Part shown: in pieces, positions 62,722-64,000 of the stretch
Layout: the number at the start of each line of letters is the position of its first letter
Position numbering within the stretch: position 1 is the first letter of the stretch
Assembly: GCF_036588685.1 (NCBI RefSeq)
Contig: NC_086379.1
Coordinates: 74,369,727 to 74,433,726, forward strand
Source of the DNA: Mytilus trossulus
Lineage: Eukaryota; Mollusca; Bivalvia; Mytilida; Mytilidae
Length of the DNA: 64,000 nt
Direction: 5' to 3'
The notes under the pieces: generated by a model
Told to the model about the DNA's origin: nothing
Seen by the model: only the letters and a program-made list of their open reading frames with translations
Database searches by the model: none
Program-made: the position numbers and the translations under genes

Positions 62722-63590
62722 TTATACGACCGCAAATTTTGAAAAAAATTTCGTCGTATATTGCTATCACGTTGGCGTCGTCGTCTGCTTCGTCGTCGTC
62801 GTCGTCCGAATACTTTTAGTTTTCGCACTCTAACTTTAGTAAAAGTGAATAGAAATCTATGAAATTTTAACACAAGGTTTATGACCATAAAAGGAAGGTT
62901 GGTATTGATTTTGGGAGTTTTGGTCCCAACATTTTAGGAATTGGGGGCCAAAAAGGGCCCAAATAAGCATTTTCTTGGTTTTCGCACTATAACTTTAGTT
63001 TAAGTAAATAGAAATCAATGAAATTTAAACATAATGTTTATGACCACAAAAGGAAGATTGGTATTGATTTTGGGAGTTTTGGTCCCAACATTTTAGGAAT
63101 TAGGGGCCAAAAAGGGCCCAAATAAGCATTTTCTTGGTTTTCGCACTATAACTTTAGTTTAAGTAAATAGAAATCAATGAAATTTAAACATAATGTTTAT
63201 GACCACAAAAGGAAGATTGGTATTGATTTTGGGAGTTTAGGTCCCAACAGTTTAGGAATTAGGGGCCAAAAAGGGACCCAAATAAGCATTTTTCTTGGTT
63301 TTTCGCACCATAATGTTAGTATAAGTAAATAGAAATCTATGAAATTTAAACACAAGGTTTATGACCACAAAAGGAAGATTGGTATTGATTTTGGGAGTTT
63401 AGGTCCCAACAGTTTAGGAATTAGGGGCCAAAAAGGGACCCAAATAAGCATTTTTCTTGGTTTTTCGCACCATAATGTTAGTATAAGTAAGTAGAAATCT
63501 ATGAAATTTAAACACAAGGTTAAAGACCATAAAAGGAAGGTTGGTATTGATTTTGGGAGTTTTGGTCCCAACAGTTTAGGAAAAAAGGGC
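62722..63590. repeat. Dispersed element with palindromic head and five tandem units of about 160 bp
   Basis: The head is an imperfect palindrome, 'tacgaccgcaaatttt' with 'aaatttcgtcgta' (62724-62759), followed by a cgtcgtcgt-rich stretch. Units marked by 'ttcgcac' start at 62822, 62981, 63140, 63302 and 63464 (spacing 159, 159, 162, 162). Each carries 'gaccayaaaaggaagrttgg' and 'ggccaaaaagggcccaaata'. Noncoding; it lies inside the WAPL intron. Confidence 0.85.
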
Positions 63591-64000
63591 CCAAAGGGTC
63601 CAAAATAAAACTTTGTATGATTTCATCAAAATTGAATAATTGGGGTTCTTTGATATGCCGAATCTAAATGTGTATGTAGATTCTTAACTTTTGGTCATGT
63701 TTTCAAATTGGTCTACATTAAGGTCCAAAGGGTCCAAAATTAAACTTAGTTTGATTTTGACAAAAAATGAATCGGTTGGGTTCTTTGATATGTTGAATCT
63801 AAAAATGTACTTAGATTCTTGATTATTGGCTCAGTTTTCAAGTTGGTCCAAATCTGGGTCCAAAATTAAACTTTTTTGATTTCATCAAAAATTGAATAAA
63901 TGGGGTTCTTTGATATGCCAAATCTAACTGTGTATGTAGATTCTTCATTTTTGGGCCCGTTTTCAAATTGGCCTACATTAAGGTCCAAAGGGTTCAAAAT
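63591..64000. repeat. Second tandem repeat of the same element, 125-134-bp unit
   Basis: 'ttctttgatatg' recurs at 63647, 63781 and 63906, each preceded by 'gatttcatcaaaaattgaat'-like text and followed by 'tgtatgtagattctt' and 'ggtccaaagggtccaaaat'. It runs off the window. Confidence 0.8.

Overview
The window is AT-rich animal DNA with spliced genes (GT-AG introns, Kozak-like ATG contexts) and very dense repeats. Two host genes are recognisable: an erlin gene at the left edge and the 5' part of a WAPL (cohesin release factor) gene at the right edge. The dispersed repeats, especially a family containing 'gatgtggtrtgattgccaat' with about ten copies here, resemble those I know from mussels, so a bivalve, probably Mytilus-like, is the best guess. 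That assignment is from memory, not from a search.

Layout. 1-5968: erlin, with possible alternative 3' exons out to 8642. 6-14.5 kb: no gene, but a tRNA-derived SINE, foldback elements and dispersed repeats. 14521-18666 and 49407-55090: two halves of one minisatellite with a 27-bp unit and higher-order repeats. 18667-49406: a 30.7-kb insertion splitting that minisatellite. 55-57 kb: intergenic DNA and the probable WAPL promoter. 59729-61845: WAPL coding exons, running out of the window through repeat-filled intron.

The central result is a nested set of transposons. The outer element (18667-49406) has terminal inverted repeats of about 1.55 kb ending in TACGG...CCGTA. It is flanked by a 6-bp duplication (AAATAT), and the minisatellite halves join exactly if the element and one AAATAT copy are removed. 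It carries a retroviral/IS3-type DDE integrase gene (one frameshift, one nonsense codon) and a broken F-box/leucine-rich-repeat gene. The 6-bp duplication, TA-C terminus and IS3-like integrase fit the IS3EU superfamily as I remember it, but the size and cargo look unusual.

Nested inside it is a second element of 14.3 kb (26701-41017), with 28-bp perfect inverted repeats and TTAA on both sides. It holds a 14-exon gene for a roughly 1100-residue protein with candidate D, D and E catalytic residues, a zinc-finger-like region and one frameshift. This protein belongs to a family I recognise as abundant and uncharacterised in molluscs and cnidarians. I infer that it is the transposase of the nested element. 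Smaller repeats, SINEs and a reverse-transcriptase fragment have inserted into both elements.
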